Shown: positions 1 through 5,728 of the stretch, piece after piece | How positions within the stretch are numbered: the stretch's first letter is position 1 | Layout of the letters: every line of letters begins with the position of its first letter | Assembly: GCA_039715055.1 (NCBI GenBank) | Contig: JBDLID010000169.1 | Location: forward strand, 1-5,803 | From: JBDLID01 sp039715055 | GTDB taxonomy: Bacteria; Desulfobacterota; Desulfobulbia; Desulfobulbales; Desulfocapsaceae | Direction: 5' to 3' | DNA: 5,803 nt | Position numbers and translations under genes: made by a program | Notes under the pieces: model-generated | Database searches by the model: none | The model's input: the letters and a program-made list of their open reading frames with translations, nothing else | Told to the model about the DNA's origin: nothing

Positions 1-1
1 G

Positions 2-1411
2 GTTGGTAATTACCGGAATGACAAGCTCGGCACCTTTTTTGTGGCACTTAAGATCTCGGAGGAGCTCGCCCATACACAGAAACTTCTGCTCACTATACTT
101 CTCATAGCTGGATTGATCCTTCTGTTTTCATTCCTGATTTTATACTTCAGTTACGGTTCCCTGGTGGAAAAAATCGTTAACCTCAACAAGTCACTTGAAC
201 TGAATAACCTTGAGCTTGAAAACAGGGTTATCGAGCGGACCACCAAACTGCATGAACGGGAGAAGGAGCTGCACAAGGCCCAGAAAATGGAAGCCATAGG
301 GTTGATGGCCAGCGGTGTGGCCCATGACCTCAATAACAGCTTATCGGCGATTATCAATTATCCGGAACTGATGCTGCTCAAGCTGCCTGAATCAAGCGAG
401 ATGAGAGCACCTGTCAGGGCAATCCAGAAATCAGGTGAGCGCGCTGCAACCGTGGTCGCCGATCTTCTGACCATTGCCAGGGGGGCTGCAAGTGTCAGAA
501 AACCGCATGACATTAATGTGTTGATCCAGGAGTACCTTGACTCGCCGGAATATCAGAAGCTGCAGTCCCAGCACCCCGGGGGTGCCTGTCAGTACAACCT
601 TGAGGCTTCAGATTCAACTGTTTCCTGCTCCCCCGTACACATCAAAAAGGTTGTAATGAATTTGATGACAAACGCCATGGAGGCCGTTGGTGTCAAAGGC
701 GAGACCATCATTTCAACCTTTAATCTGGAAATTGACCCGGCTGATGAGTATGGACACAACCTTGCCCCCGGTAAATACGCGGTCCTTGCCGTTCAGGATG
801 ATGGTCCCGGTATTGCTGATAAAGACATCGAGCATATCTTCGAACCTTTTTACACCAAAAAAGTGATGGGAAAGAGCGGTTCCGGCCTTGGACTTGCCGT
901 TGTCTGGAATACGATAGAGGATCACGGGGGCAAGATCTTTGTGGAAAGCAGTGATATGGGAACTTCCTTCCAGCTCTTTTTTCCGGTCAGTGGTGAATCA
1001 GCTGTCATTCAAATCGAAGACGAACCAATCGAGCCGGCAAGCGGCAACAATGAGAGTATTCTGGTTGTGGATGATGAGCCGGATCTGCAGGATATTGCCT
1101 GCCAGATATTAACTACCGTTGGCTACAACGTCAGATCTGTCGGGTCTGGTGAGGAGGCAATAGAATTTGTAAAAGAGCACCCTGTCGATCTGCTTGTCAT
1201 CGATATGCTGATGGACCCCGGGATAAACGGGCTTCGTACCTATGAGGCAATACTTAAGGATTATCCTGACCAGAAGGCCATCATCGCCAGCGGGTTTTCG
1301 GAAAGTGCGGATGTCAAGAAGGCCCTCCAGCTGGGAGCCGGTGGATTTATCAAAAAACCATACCTGATGTCTCAGCTTGCCAAGGCCGTGAGGGAAACGT
1401 TATACAAGTGA
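2..1411 (+). CDS. Hybrid sensor histidine kinase with C-terminal receiver domain (5' truncated by window edge)
   Basis: Membrane-bound signalling kinase: autophosphorylates on His, then likely passes the phosphate to its own receiver Asp. The frame has no stop back to base 2 and the first in-window start, GTG at 41, has no Shine-Dalgarno, so the true start and most of the sensor region lie to the left. Counting from that GTG: one membrane helix (about 15-38), a charged probable coiled coil (43-85), the HisKA phosphoacceptor in GVAHDLNN (His95), and the ATPase domain with N box (MNLMTNAMEA, Asn207/Asn211), G1 box DDGPGI (253-258), F box FEPFYTKK (267-274) and G2 box GSGLGL (280-285). The receiver domain (about 339-456) has the acidic pair Asp344/Asp345, phosphoacceptor Asp388, Ser417 and Lys439-Pro440. 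All catalytic residues are present. The visible periplasmic tail (DKLGTFFVALKIS) resembles the end of a Cache-type sensor, but this is weak inference. No separate DNA-binding output partner is in the window. The gene ends in TGA and is followed by a terminator. Confidence 0.93.
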   Translation, partial: VGNYRNDKLGTFFVALKISEELAHTQKLLLTILLIAGLILLFSFLILYFSYGSLVEKIVNLNKSLELNNLELENRVIERTTKLHEREKELHKAQKMEAIGLMASGVAHDLNNSLSAIINYPELMLLKLPESSEMRAPVRAIQKSGERAATVVADLLTIARGAASVRKPHDINVLIQEYLDSPEYQKLQSQHPGGACQYNLEASDSTVSCSPVHIKKVVMNLMTNAMEAVGVKGETIISTFNLEIDPADEYGHNLAPGKYAVLAVQDDGPGIADKDIEHIFEPFYTKKVMGKSGSGLGLAVVWNTIEDHGGKIFVESSDMGTSFQLFFPVSGESAVIQIEDEPIEPASGNNESILVVDDEPDLQDIACQILTTVGYNVRSVGSGEEAIEFVKEHPVDLLVIDMLMDPGINGLRTYEAILKDYPDQKAIIASGFSESADVKKALQLGAGGFIKKPYLMSQLAKAVRETLYK

Positions 1412-1462
1412 CAAAGTATCGGCCGGCCGTATTTTATACCGGGTCAGCTGAAGAGAAGTGAC

Positions 1463-1497
1463 AGAGGGGACCACCGGATGGTGATCTCCTCTTTTTT
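1463..1497 (+). terminator. Rho-independent terminator of the histidine kinase gene
   Basis: A 13-position stem (1463-1475 against 1480-1492) closes on a GGAT tetraloop. It contains one G-U wobble and one C-A mismatch; the other pairs are Watson-Crick. A run of T follows directly (1492-1497, then ATT). It lies about 50 bases after the kinase stop codon and separates that gene from the transporter operon. The opposite strand lacks an equally good T-run, so it probably acts only on rightward transcription. Confidence 0.88.
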
Positions 1498-1519
1498 ATT
1501 GCTAAAAGCCGGCGAATGG

Positions 1520-1547
1520 TTATTAGTAATGAAAATTATGTGTTAAT
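1520..1547 (+). promoter_or_regulatory. Weak candidate sigma-70-type promoter for the transporter operon
   Basis: A promoter is expected between the terminator and the ATPase gene. The best pair I can find is TTATTA (1520-1525) and GTTAAT (1542-1547) with a 16-base spacer, in an AT-rich stretch. Each box matches the consensus only partly (about 3/6 and 4/6), so the exact position is uncertain and another sigma factor is possible. No sigma-54 GG/GC signature was recognised. Confidence 0.25.
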
Positions 1548-1573
1548 GTTTGGAAATGCAGTAAGGTCAGGGC

Positions 1574-1608
1574 TGGGTTATCTTAGGTGTTTCACCTTTT
1601 CCCACCCA
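1574..1608 (+). promoter_or_regulatory. Nested inverted repeat in the operon leader (candidate operator or leader hairpin)
   Basis: An inner perfect inverted repeat, AGGTG (1585-1589) / CACCT (1593-1597), surrounds a TTT loop. An outer perfect pair, TGGGT (1574-1578) / ACCCA (1604-1608), shares the same centre at 1591, with exactly six unpaired bases between inner and outer arms on each side. It lies just upstream of the Shine-Dalgarno of the ATPase gene. It could be a protein-binding operator with two-fold symmetry or an RNA hairpin in the leader. The short inner stem with only four Ts after it makes a poor terminator. Confidence 0.4.
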
Positions 1609-1613
1609 CATAA

Positions 1614-1618
1614 AGGAG
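1614..1618 (+). promoter_or_regulatory. Ribosome binding site of the ATPase gene
   Basis: AGGAG lies 10 bases before the ATG at 1629. It supports that start codon and initiation of the operon's first gene independent of upstream translation. Confidence 0.8.
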
Positions 1619-1628
1619 AATAAACCAT

Positions 1629-2333
1629 ATGACTATTGTTACAGCCAGCCAGTTGCTCAAAAACTACGTTGCCGGTGACATAACCGTTCAGGCCATACGA
1701 GGGGTGGATTTTAGCATAGAGCCCGCCTCCTTTGTCTCTTTTGTCGGCCCGTCCGGCAGCGGCAAATCAACACTGCTCAACATGATCGGCTGTCTTGATC
1801 CGCCAACCAGCGGTAGTCTCGAAGTTGTAGGTACGGATGTGACCAATCTGAGCCCGGCTCAGTCAGCTGCTTTTCGGGGAGCCCATATCGGCTTTATCTT
1901 TCAGGATTTTAATCTGATACCGGTACTGACCGTCTTTGAAAACATCGAGTACCCGTTACTCATGGTCCAGAACTGGCCTGCAGCCAAGAGGAAAAAGCAG
2001 GTGGAAAAAATGCTCGAGTCGGTGGGAATGATGGATCAGGGGCATAAATACCCCAGCCAGATTTCAGGAGGCCAGAAACAGCGGGTGGCCGTTGCCCGCG
2101 CCCTGGTGACCAATGCCAAGCTGGTTCTGGCCGATGAGCCGACCGCCAACCTGGACAGGGATACAGCCAACCGAATCATAGCCCTGATGAAGGCCATGCG
2201 CGATGAGTTTTCCACCACATTTATTTTCTCCACCCATGACCCGAAGGTGGTGAAAAACGCGGAGATTATCTATACCCTGGAAGACGGTCAGCTTTTAGAC
2301 AATAATGGTGACCAAGGAGGCAGCCATGAATAA
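1629..2333 (+). CDS. ABC transporter ATP-binding protein, LolD/MacB type
   Basis: Cytoplasmic ATPase expected to power the adjacent permease as a dimer. All ABC motifs are intact in 234 residues, a normal length for the LolD/MacB/FtsE-like group: Walker A GPSGSGKST (40-48), Q-loop FIFQDFNL (Gln92), signature ISGGQKQR (145-152), Walker B LVLADEP (165-171) with catalytic Glu170, D-loop ANLD (173-176) and H-loop STHD (His203). The Q-loop segment FQDFNLIPVLTVFENI is typical of ATPases that drive mechanotransmission permeases such as LolCDE and MacB, rather than importers. The ATG at 1629 has a good Shine-Dalgarno. The stop codon lies inside the start of the permease gene (8 shared bases), which suggests the two are made in balance. 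I give no symbol because lolD would imply lipoprotein sorting to the outer membrane, which the neighbours do not prove. Confidence 0.95.
   Translation: MTIVTASQLLKNYVAGDITVQAIRGVDFSIEPASFVSFVGPSGSGKSTLLNMIGCLDPPTSGSLEVVGTDVTNLSPAQSAAFRGAHIGFIFQDFNLIPVLTVFENIEYPLLMVQNWPAAKRKKQVEKMLESVGMMDQGHKYPSQISGGQKQRVAVARALVTNAKLVLADEPTANLDRDTANRIIALMKAMRDEFSTTFIFSTHDPKVVKNAEIIYTLEDGQLLDNNGDQGGSHE
2314..2320 (+). promoter_or_regulatory. Ribosome binding site that decides the permease start
   Basis: A strong AAGGAGG lies 5 bases before the ATG at 2326, inside the end of the ATPase gene. The in-frame upstream ATG at 2305 has no such site, so 2326 is the better start and seven residues should be trimmed from the longer reading. 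Confidence 0.85.
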
Positions 2334-3570
2334 TATTTTCAAGATCGCGGCCCGCAACTTGCGCCGTTATAAACGCCGGACACTGCTCACCTCAATTTTG
2401 ATCACCCTGGGAGTGGTGGCGGTACTGCTTTTTGTTTCTGTTTCCGGCTCGTTCAAGTCGATGATGATCGGCCAGATTACCGACTCCATGCTGGGCCACA
2501 TCCAGGTTCACCGTAAAGGCTACATGGCCTCAATGGACAGCCTGCCGCTTAACCGCAACCTGCAGGGCAAGCAGATCGCCAAGGTCAAGAAGATGCTTGA
2601 CGAAAATGATGCTGTGGAGGCCTACTCCATGCGAATCAAGCTGGGCGCCATGTTCAGTAACTTCAACGAGACGACCAATGTTCGGCTCAATGCGGTCAAT
2701 CCCAAGCAGGAAATGGCAACTGTCCCCATGCTCCAGGAGCGGATCATCAAGGGCAAGAAAGAGGGACTGCTGAGCAAGGGTGAGATTCTCATTCCTGAGC
2801 TGGTCGCCAAGGGCATGAAGGTCAAGCTGAAAGATACAATCGTCCTCGTTGCAACCAACAAGGACGGTTCTGTCAACGGCCAGCCCTTTGTGGTGCGCGG
2901 TGTGTTGGAGGGTATTTCCGGTCCGGGCGGCAGGGACTCCTACATCCACATAGACGATGCCCGTACCCTGCTGCGTATCGAAGGCAAGGAGGTGAGTGAA
3001 ATTGCCATCCGCCTCAAGGATATGGATAAGCTGGAGTCGGTTTTTGCAGCCATGAAAGGGGGGCTTACCGGCCTGAAGAATAAAAAGGGTAAGCCGGTCT
3101 TTGAGGTGCACAGCTGGGACAAGCTTTCGCCCTTTTCCAAGATTGCCGACATGATCGACCTGATGACCCTGTTCATCAAGGTCATGCTGGTGGCAATCGT
3201 CCTGGTTTCCATCATGAACGTTATGGTTATGGCCGTTTATGAGCGGATTAACGAAATCGGCACCATCGCAGCCATCGGCACCGGGCCGGGAAAAATCATG
3301 GCGCTGTTTGTCACCGAAGGGTTTCTCCTTGGTGTGCTGGGCACAATCCTCGGTGTTGTCATCAGCCTGGGGGCCATAGTCGTTATGAATATGAGCCAGA
3401 TCAGCTTTGATTTCGGGCGCCAGAAGGGACTGCTCCTCTCTCCGACCATAGCTGCCGGAGACGTTATCATCGTGGTTGCCATTGTTGTGGCCATCGCCGT
3501 TCTCGGAAGCCTGCAGCCTGCCTGGAAGGCGGCCAAGATGGACCCGATCACCGCCCTGCGTCACGTATAG
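2326..3570 (+). CDS. ABC transporter permease, FtsX/MacB (LolC/E-like) family
   Basis: Inner-membrane subunit, 414 residues from the ATG at 2326. Topology matches the four-helix MacB/LolC/LolE fold: a basic N-terminus (NLRRYKRR, 11-18), helix 1 (about 20-40), a large periplasmic domain (about 41-278, MacB_PCD-like), then helices 2 (279-303), 3 (325-356) and 4 (378-398). The segment YERINEIGTIAAIG (305-318) after helix 2 is the conserved FtsX-family coupling region that contacts the ATPase, and the end PAWKAAKMDPITALRHV is the family's usual C-terminus. This family does not import solutes; it extracts or pushes substrates at the outer face of the inner membrane. Only one permease is encoded, so a homodimer is inferred, unlike the LolC/LolE heterodimer. 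FtsX-type cell-division and MacB-type toxin export roles fit less well because no FtsE partner or MacA adaptor is nearby. Confidence 0.93.
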   Translation: MNNIFKIAARNLRRYKRRTLLTSILITLGVVAVLLFVSVSGSFKSMMIGQITDSMLGHIQVHRKGYMASMDSLPLNRNLQGKQIAKVKKMLDENDAVEAYSMRIKLGAMFSNFNETTNVRLNAVNPKQEMATVPMLQERIIKGKKEGLLSKGEILIPELVAKGMKVKLKDTIVLVATNKDGSVNGQPFVVRGVLEGISGPGGRDSYIHIDDARTLLRIEGKEVSEIAIRLKDMDKLESVFAAMKGGLTGLKNKKGKPVFEVHSWDKLSPFSKIADMIDLMTLFIKVMLVAIVLVSIMNVMVMAVYERINEIGTIAAIGTGPGKIMALFVTEGFLLGVLGTILGVVISLGAIVVMNMSQISFDFGRQKGLLLSPTIAAGDVIIVVAIVVAIAVLGSLQPAWKAAKMDPITALRHV

Positions 3571-3573
3571 GAG
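3569..3573 (+). promoter_or_regulatory. Ribosome binding site of the LolA-like gene, overlapping the permease stop
   Basis: AGGAG begins inside the TAG stop codon of the permease and ends 5 bases before the ATG at 3579. Ribosomes finishing the permease would sit on this site, favouring coupled translation. Confidence 0.8.
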
Positions 3574-3578
3574 AAAAA

Positions 3579-4328
3579 ATGAAACTGTTAAAATATGCGA
3601 GTCTGTCACTGTTTATCCTTGGCCTGAGCCTTTTTTCCACTTCACCGCTCTGGGCAATTGACGGCAATGAACTGCTGAAACAGGTCGATGCCAACATGCA
3701 GCCGACCTCCTATGAGATGTACCGCAAGCTCATCAATGTTGAGCCGGATGGTAAGAAGAAGGAATTTGTCCTCTATACTGTCAAAAAAGGTGAGGACAAG
3801 ATGGTGGCTCTCTTTCTCCAGCCAGCCAGCGAGAAGGGGCGTGCCACCCTGCGCCTCGGCGACAACATGTGGCTCTATATTCCAAACGTCGGTAAACCGA
3901 TCCGCATCACCAGCCTCCAGTCGGTGGTGGGCGGCGTATTCAATAACTCGGATATCCTGCGCCTCGACTACAGTGTGGAATACACCGCCCAGAAAGTGGA
4001 GGACAAGGGCGACACCTATCTCCTCGAGCTCAAGGCCAAATCAGGATCGGTGGCCTACGACCGGCTGATGATGACGGTGGACAAGAAAACCACCCTGCCG
4101 ACCAATATCGAGTGCTACGCCATCAGCGGCATGCTGATCAAGACCCTCAAGTACTCGAAGATTCAGGATTTCGGTGACGGACTGGTGCGGCCGGCAATGC
4201 TGGAAACAGACAGCCCGCTGCACAAGGGCTATCGATCGGTCATGCTCTTTGCCAAAGTCAAGAAGAAGGAGCTTGCCGATGAGGTATTCAGTCTCAACTA
4301 TCTCTCAAAGATAGATGAACTTCGCTGA
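3579..4328 (+). CDS. Periplasmic LolA-like outer-membrane lipoprotein-sorting protein
   Basis: Predicted secreted carrier of 249 residues. A signal peptide is clear: MKLLKYAS, a hydrophobic stretch to about residue 20, and a likely signal peptidase I cut after Ala26 (SPLWA|ID). No lipobox Cys is present, so it should be soluble in the periplasm. The mature part reads as the LolA-like fold family usually annotated as outer membrane lipoprotein-sorting protein (PF17131 type): an N-terminal helix, then alternating beta strands, with the recognisable MWLYIPNVGKPIRIT (97-111), a central SVVGGVFNNSDILRLDY (115-131) and late KTLKYSKIQDFGDGLVRP (188-205). Proteins of this fold hold acyl chains or other hydrophobic ligands in a half-barrel and often sit beside ABC or RND exporters. 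Here it follows the permease by 8 bases and overlaps the barrel gene, so ferrying a hydrophobic substrate between them is the natural inference. It is longer than classical LolA (about 180 mature residues), so it should not be called lolA. Confidence 0.88.
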   Translation: MKLLKYASLSLFILGLSLFSTSPLWAIDGNELLKQVDANMQPTSYEMYRKLINVEPDGKKKEFVLYTVKKGEDKMVALFLQPASEKGRATLRLGDNMWLYIPNVGKPIRITSLQSVVGGVFNNSDILRLDYSVEYTAQKVEDKGDTYLLELKAKSGSVAYDRLMMTVDKKTTLPTNIECYAISGMLIKTLKYSKIQDFGDGLVRPAMLETDSPLHKGYRSVMLFAKVKKKELADEVFSLNYLSKIDELR

Positions 4329-5634
4329 CAGACTGGGTGGGCGGCGACTGTTGCTGCTGCTCATCCTGCTCTTCTGTTTTCCGGCATACGGCTGGGCGGC
4401 TGATGATGAGTTCAGCTTCGAGATTGAGGAACTGGAAAAAAAACCGCTTGAGTGGGGAGGCTACTCCGAGCTCAAGTGGGAGCACATGGATATCAACCAG
4501 GACTCGCCATTTACCCTCCTCAACCTCAGCGACGACCCGCCATCATCTCTTGATCGGCTGGGGGCCAGTGTCCAGCTTGACGGCAGCTACCTGCTCGGGA
4601 TCTCAAGTTTTCACTGGACCCTTAAGGCAGCAGCCTCACAGGACGATATCGGCTGGGCGGATACGGCTGATGTTTACGAGGCCTACGCTGCACTGAAAGC
4701 GTCTCCCAATATAACGGCCTCCATTGGCAAAAAAGCGTACAAGTGGGGCAAGGGCTATGCCTGGAACCCGGTCGGTTTCATCAATCGGCCCAAGGATCCA
4801 AACAACCCGGAGGAGTCGCTGGAGGGTTATGTCACAGTCGAGACCGACCTGGTCAAAAGCTCCAGCGGTTTCCTGCAGACGACGGCCCTGACCGCTGTGC
4901 TGCTGCCCGTTGTTGATGATATCAATGAAGACTTTGGCGAAATCGACAACACCAACCTGGCGGCCAAACTCTACTTCCTCATCCTTGATACCGATATTGA
5001 CCTCCTGCTGCTGACCGGCAACAGTCGACCGGTCAGCTACGGCTTTGACTTTTCGAAAAACCTGGCCACCAACTTTGAGATTCATGGCGAAATAGCCTGG
5101 CGCAGTGATCAGAAGAAGGCAGAGCTGCAGGATGATAACAGCCTCGCCGTTGAAGAGGAAGATGCGCTGTCCTGGCTGGTCGGTATCCGCTACCTGTCGA
5201 CCAGTGATATCACCTCGATCATTGAGTACTATCACAATGACAGGGGGTACAGTGAGGCTGAAATGTCCCGCTTTTACTCCTTTGCTGATGAAGCCGAAAC
5301 CCAGTATCGACAGACGGCCAGCCGACTGCTGCTTGACCGGACCCGGGAAATGAGCATGAAGGGCTACGGTAGACCCCAGCCGGGCCGCAACTATCTCTAT
5401 GGGCGTTTCAGCCAGAAAGAGCCTTTTGACATCCTCTACCTGACCCCTGCCCTGACCGGGCTCGTCAACCTCGATGACAACAGTTACAGCCTGACACCGG
5501 AGCTTATCTACAGTGGATTTACCAACTGGGAGATGAGGCTCCGTTTCAGTGTTCTCAACGGCGGAACTCATACCGAGTATGGCGAGAAGCAGAACAGCAA
5601 CAAACTGGAGCTGCGGCTGCGTTATTTTTTCTGA
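4315..5634 (+). CDS. Predicted outer-membrane beta-barrel protein of unrecognised family
   Basis: 439 residues, secreted: Arg-rich start, a Leu-rich core (LLLLLILLF, 12-20) and a likely signal peptidase I cut after Ala28 (YGWA|AD). Cys21 is not in a good lipobox. The rest shows many short alternating strands with aromatic ends, for example WGGYSELKWEHMD (47-59), and ends LELRLRYFF: the C-terminal strand with terminal Phe recognised by the BAM machinery. Residues 138-164 carry a striking GKKAYKWGKGYAWNP...RPKDPNNP block that looks conserved. I do not recognise a named family; DUF1302-like or Wzi-like barrels are loose comparisons only. Residues about 312-348 look helical and charged, perhaps a plug or loop. 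The start is fixed: an in-frame TAG (4312-4314) directly precedes the ATG, and later starts would lose the signal peptide. No Shine-Dalgarno is visible; it probably relies on ribosomes ending the LolA-like gene 14 bases downstream. Likely the outer-membrane exit or acceptor of the system. Confidence 0.85.
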   Translation: MNFADRLGGRRLLLLLILLFCFPAYGWAADDEFSFEIEELEKKPLEWGGYSELKWEHMDINQDSPFTLLNLSDDPPSSLDRLGASVQLDGSYLLGISSFHWTLKAAASQDDIGWADTADVYEAYAALKASPNITASIGKKAYKWGKGYAWNPVGFINRPKDPNNPEESLEGYVTVETDLVKSSSGFLQTTALTAVLLPVVDDINEDFGEIDNTNLAAKLYFLILDTDIDLLLLTGNSRPVSYGFDFSKNLATNFEIHGEIAWRSDQKKAELQDDNSLAVEEEDALSWLVGIRYLSTSDITSIIEYYHNDRGYSEAEMSRFYSFADEAETQYRQTASRLLLDRTREMSMKGYGRPQPGRNYLYGRFSQKEPFDILYLTPALTGLVNLDDNSYSLTPELIYSGFTNWEMRLRFSVLNGGTHTEYGEKQNSNKLELRLRYFF

Positions 5635-5666
5635 CCACACTGCGGGCCCTGCTGAACAGTTACAGT

Positions 5667-5680
5667 TCCCTGCTTAGGGA
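5667..5680 (+). repeat. Small hairpin after the barrel gene
   Basis: Perfect 5-base arms TCCCT / AGGGA with a GCTT loop, 33 bases after the barrel stop codon. No T-run follows, so it does not qualify as a rho-independent terminator; it might protect the 3' end of the message or be chance. Confidence 0.3.
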
Positions 5681-5711
5681 CGAAACCGGCTTTAAGCTGA
5701 ATAGTTACCTT

Positions 5712-5725
5712 CTGACAAAAGTCAG
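5712..5725 (+). repeat. Small hairpin just before the last gene
   Basis: Perfect 5-base arms CTGAC / GTCAG around AAAA, ending 3 bases before the first ATG at 5729. It includes most of the only Shine-Dalgarno-like bases (AGG, 5724-5726), so if it forms in RNA it could mask initiation. No terminator T-run follows. Confidence 0.35.
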
Positions 5726-5728
5726 GCG

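Larger units (their letters stand above)
1629..5634 (+). other. Predicted four-gene transporter operon (ATPase, permease, LolA-like, outer-membrane barrel)
   Basis: Four genes in one direction with junctions of -8, +8 and -14 bases, preceded by a terminator and a 130-base leader. The tight spacing implies co-transcription and coupled translation. The parts span cytoplasm, inner membrane, periplasm and outer membrane in gene order. No clear rho-independent terminator follows the last gene inside the window, so the transcript might extend into the gene at 5729. Confidence 0.8.

Noticed and set aside
41..43. GTG at 41 as the true start of the kinase
   Set aside because: The frame is open to the left edge, there is no Shine-Dalgarno before it, and it would leave a sensor kinase with almost no periplasmic part.
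1420..1429. Perfect 10-base GC palindrome CGGCCGGCCG shortly after the kinase stop codon
   Set aside because: It is isolated, low in complexity and not repeated elsewhere in the window. The real terminator is the longer hairpin downstream.
2305..2307. ATG at 2305 as the permease start
   Set aside because: It lacks a ribosome binding site, while ATG 2326 has AAGGAGG at ideal spacing and gives the usual family N-terminus.
2530..3609. Long antisense open frame (about 359 codons) opposite the permease gene
   Set aside because: The predicted peptide is rich in His, Asp, Asn and Gly with no domain pattern, and it mirrors a well-supported membrane protein gene. The openness is a by-product of codon bias on the coding strand.
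3688..4068. Alternative + strand frame inside the LolA-like gene
   Set aside because: The translation is rich in Ser, Arg and Trp without structure, and it lies wholly within a gene with a clear signal peptide and family features.
4636..5640. Long antisense open frame (about 334 codons) opposite the barrel gene
   Set aside because: The + strand frame has a signal peptide, barrel strands and terminal Phe, and fits the operon. The antisense peptide has no recognisable motif and no ribosome binding site in context.
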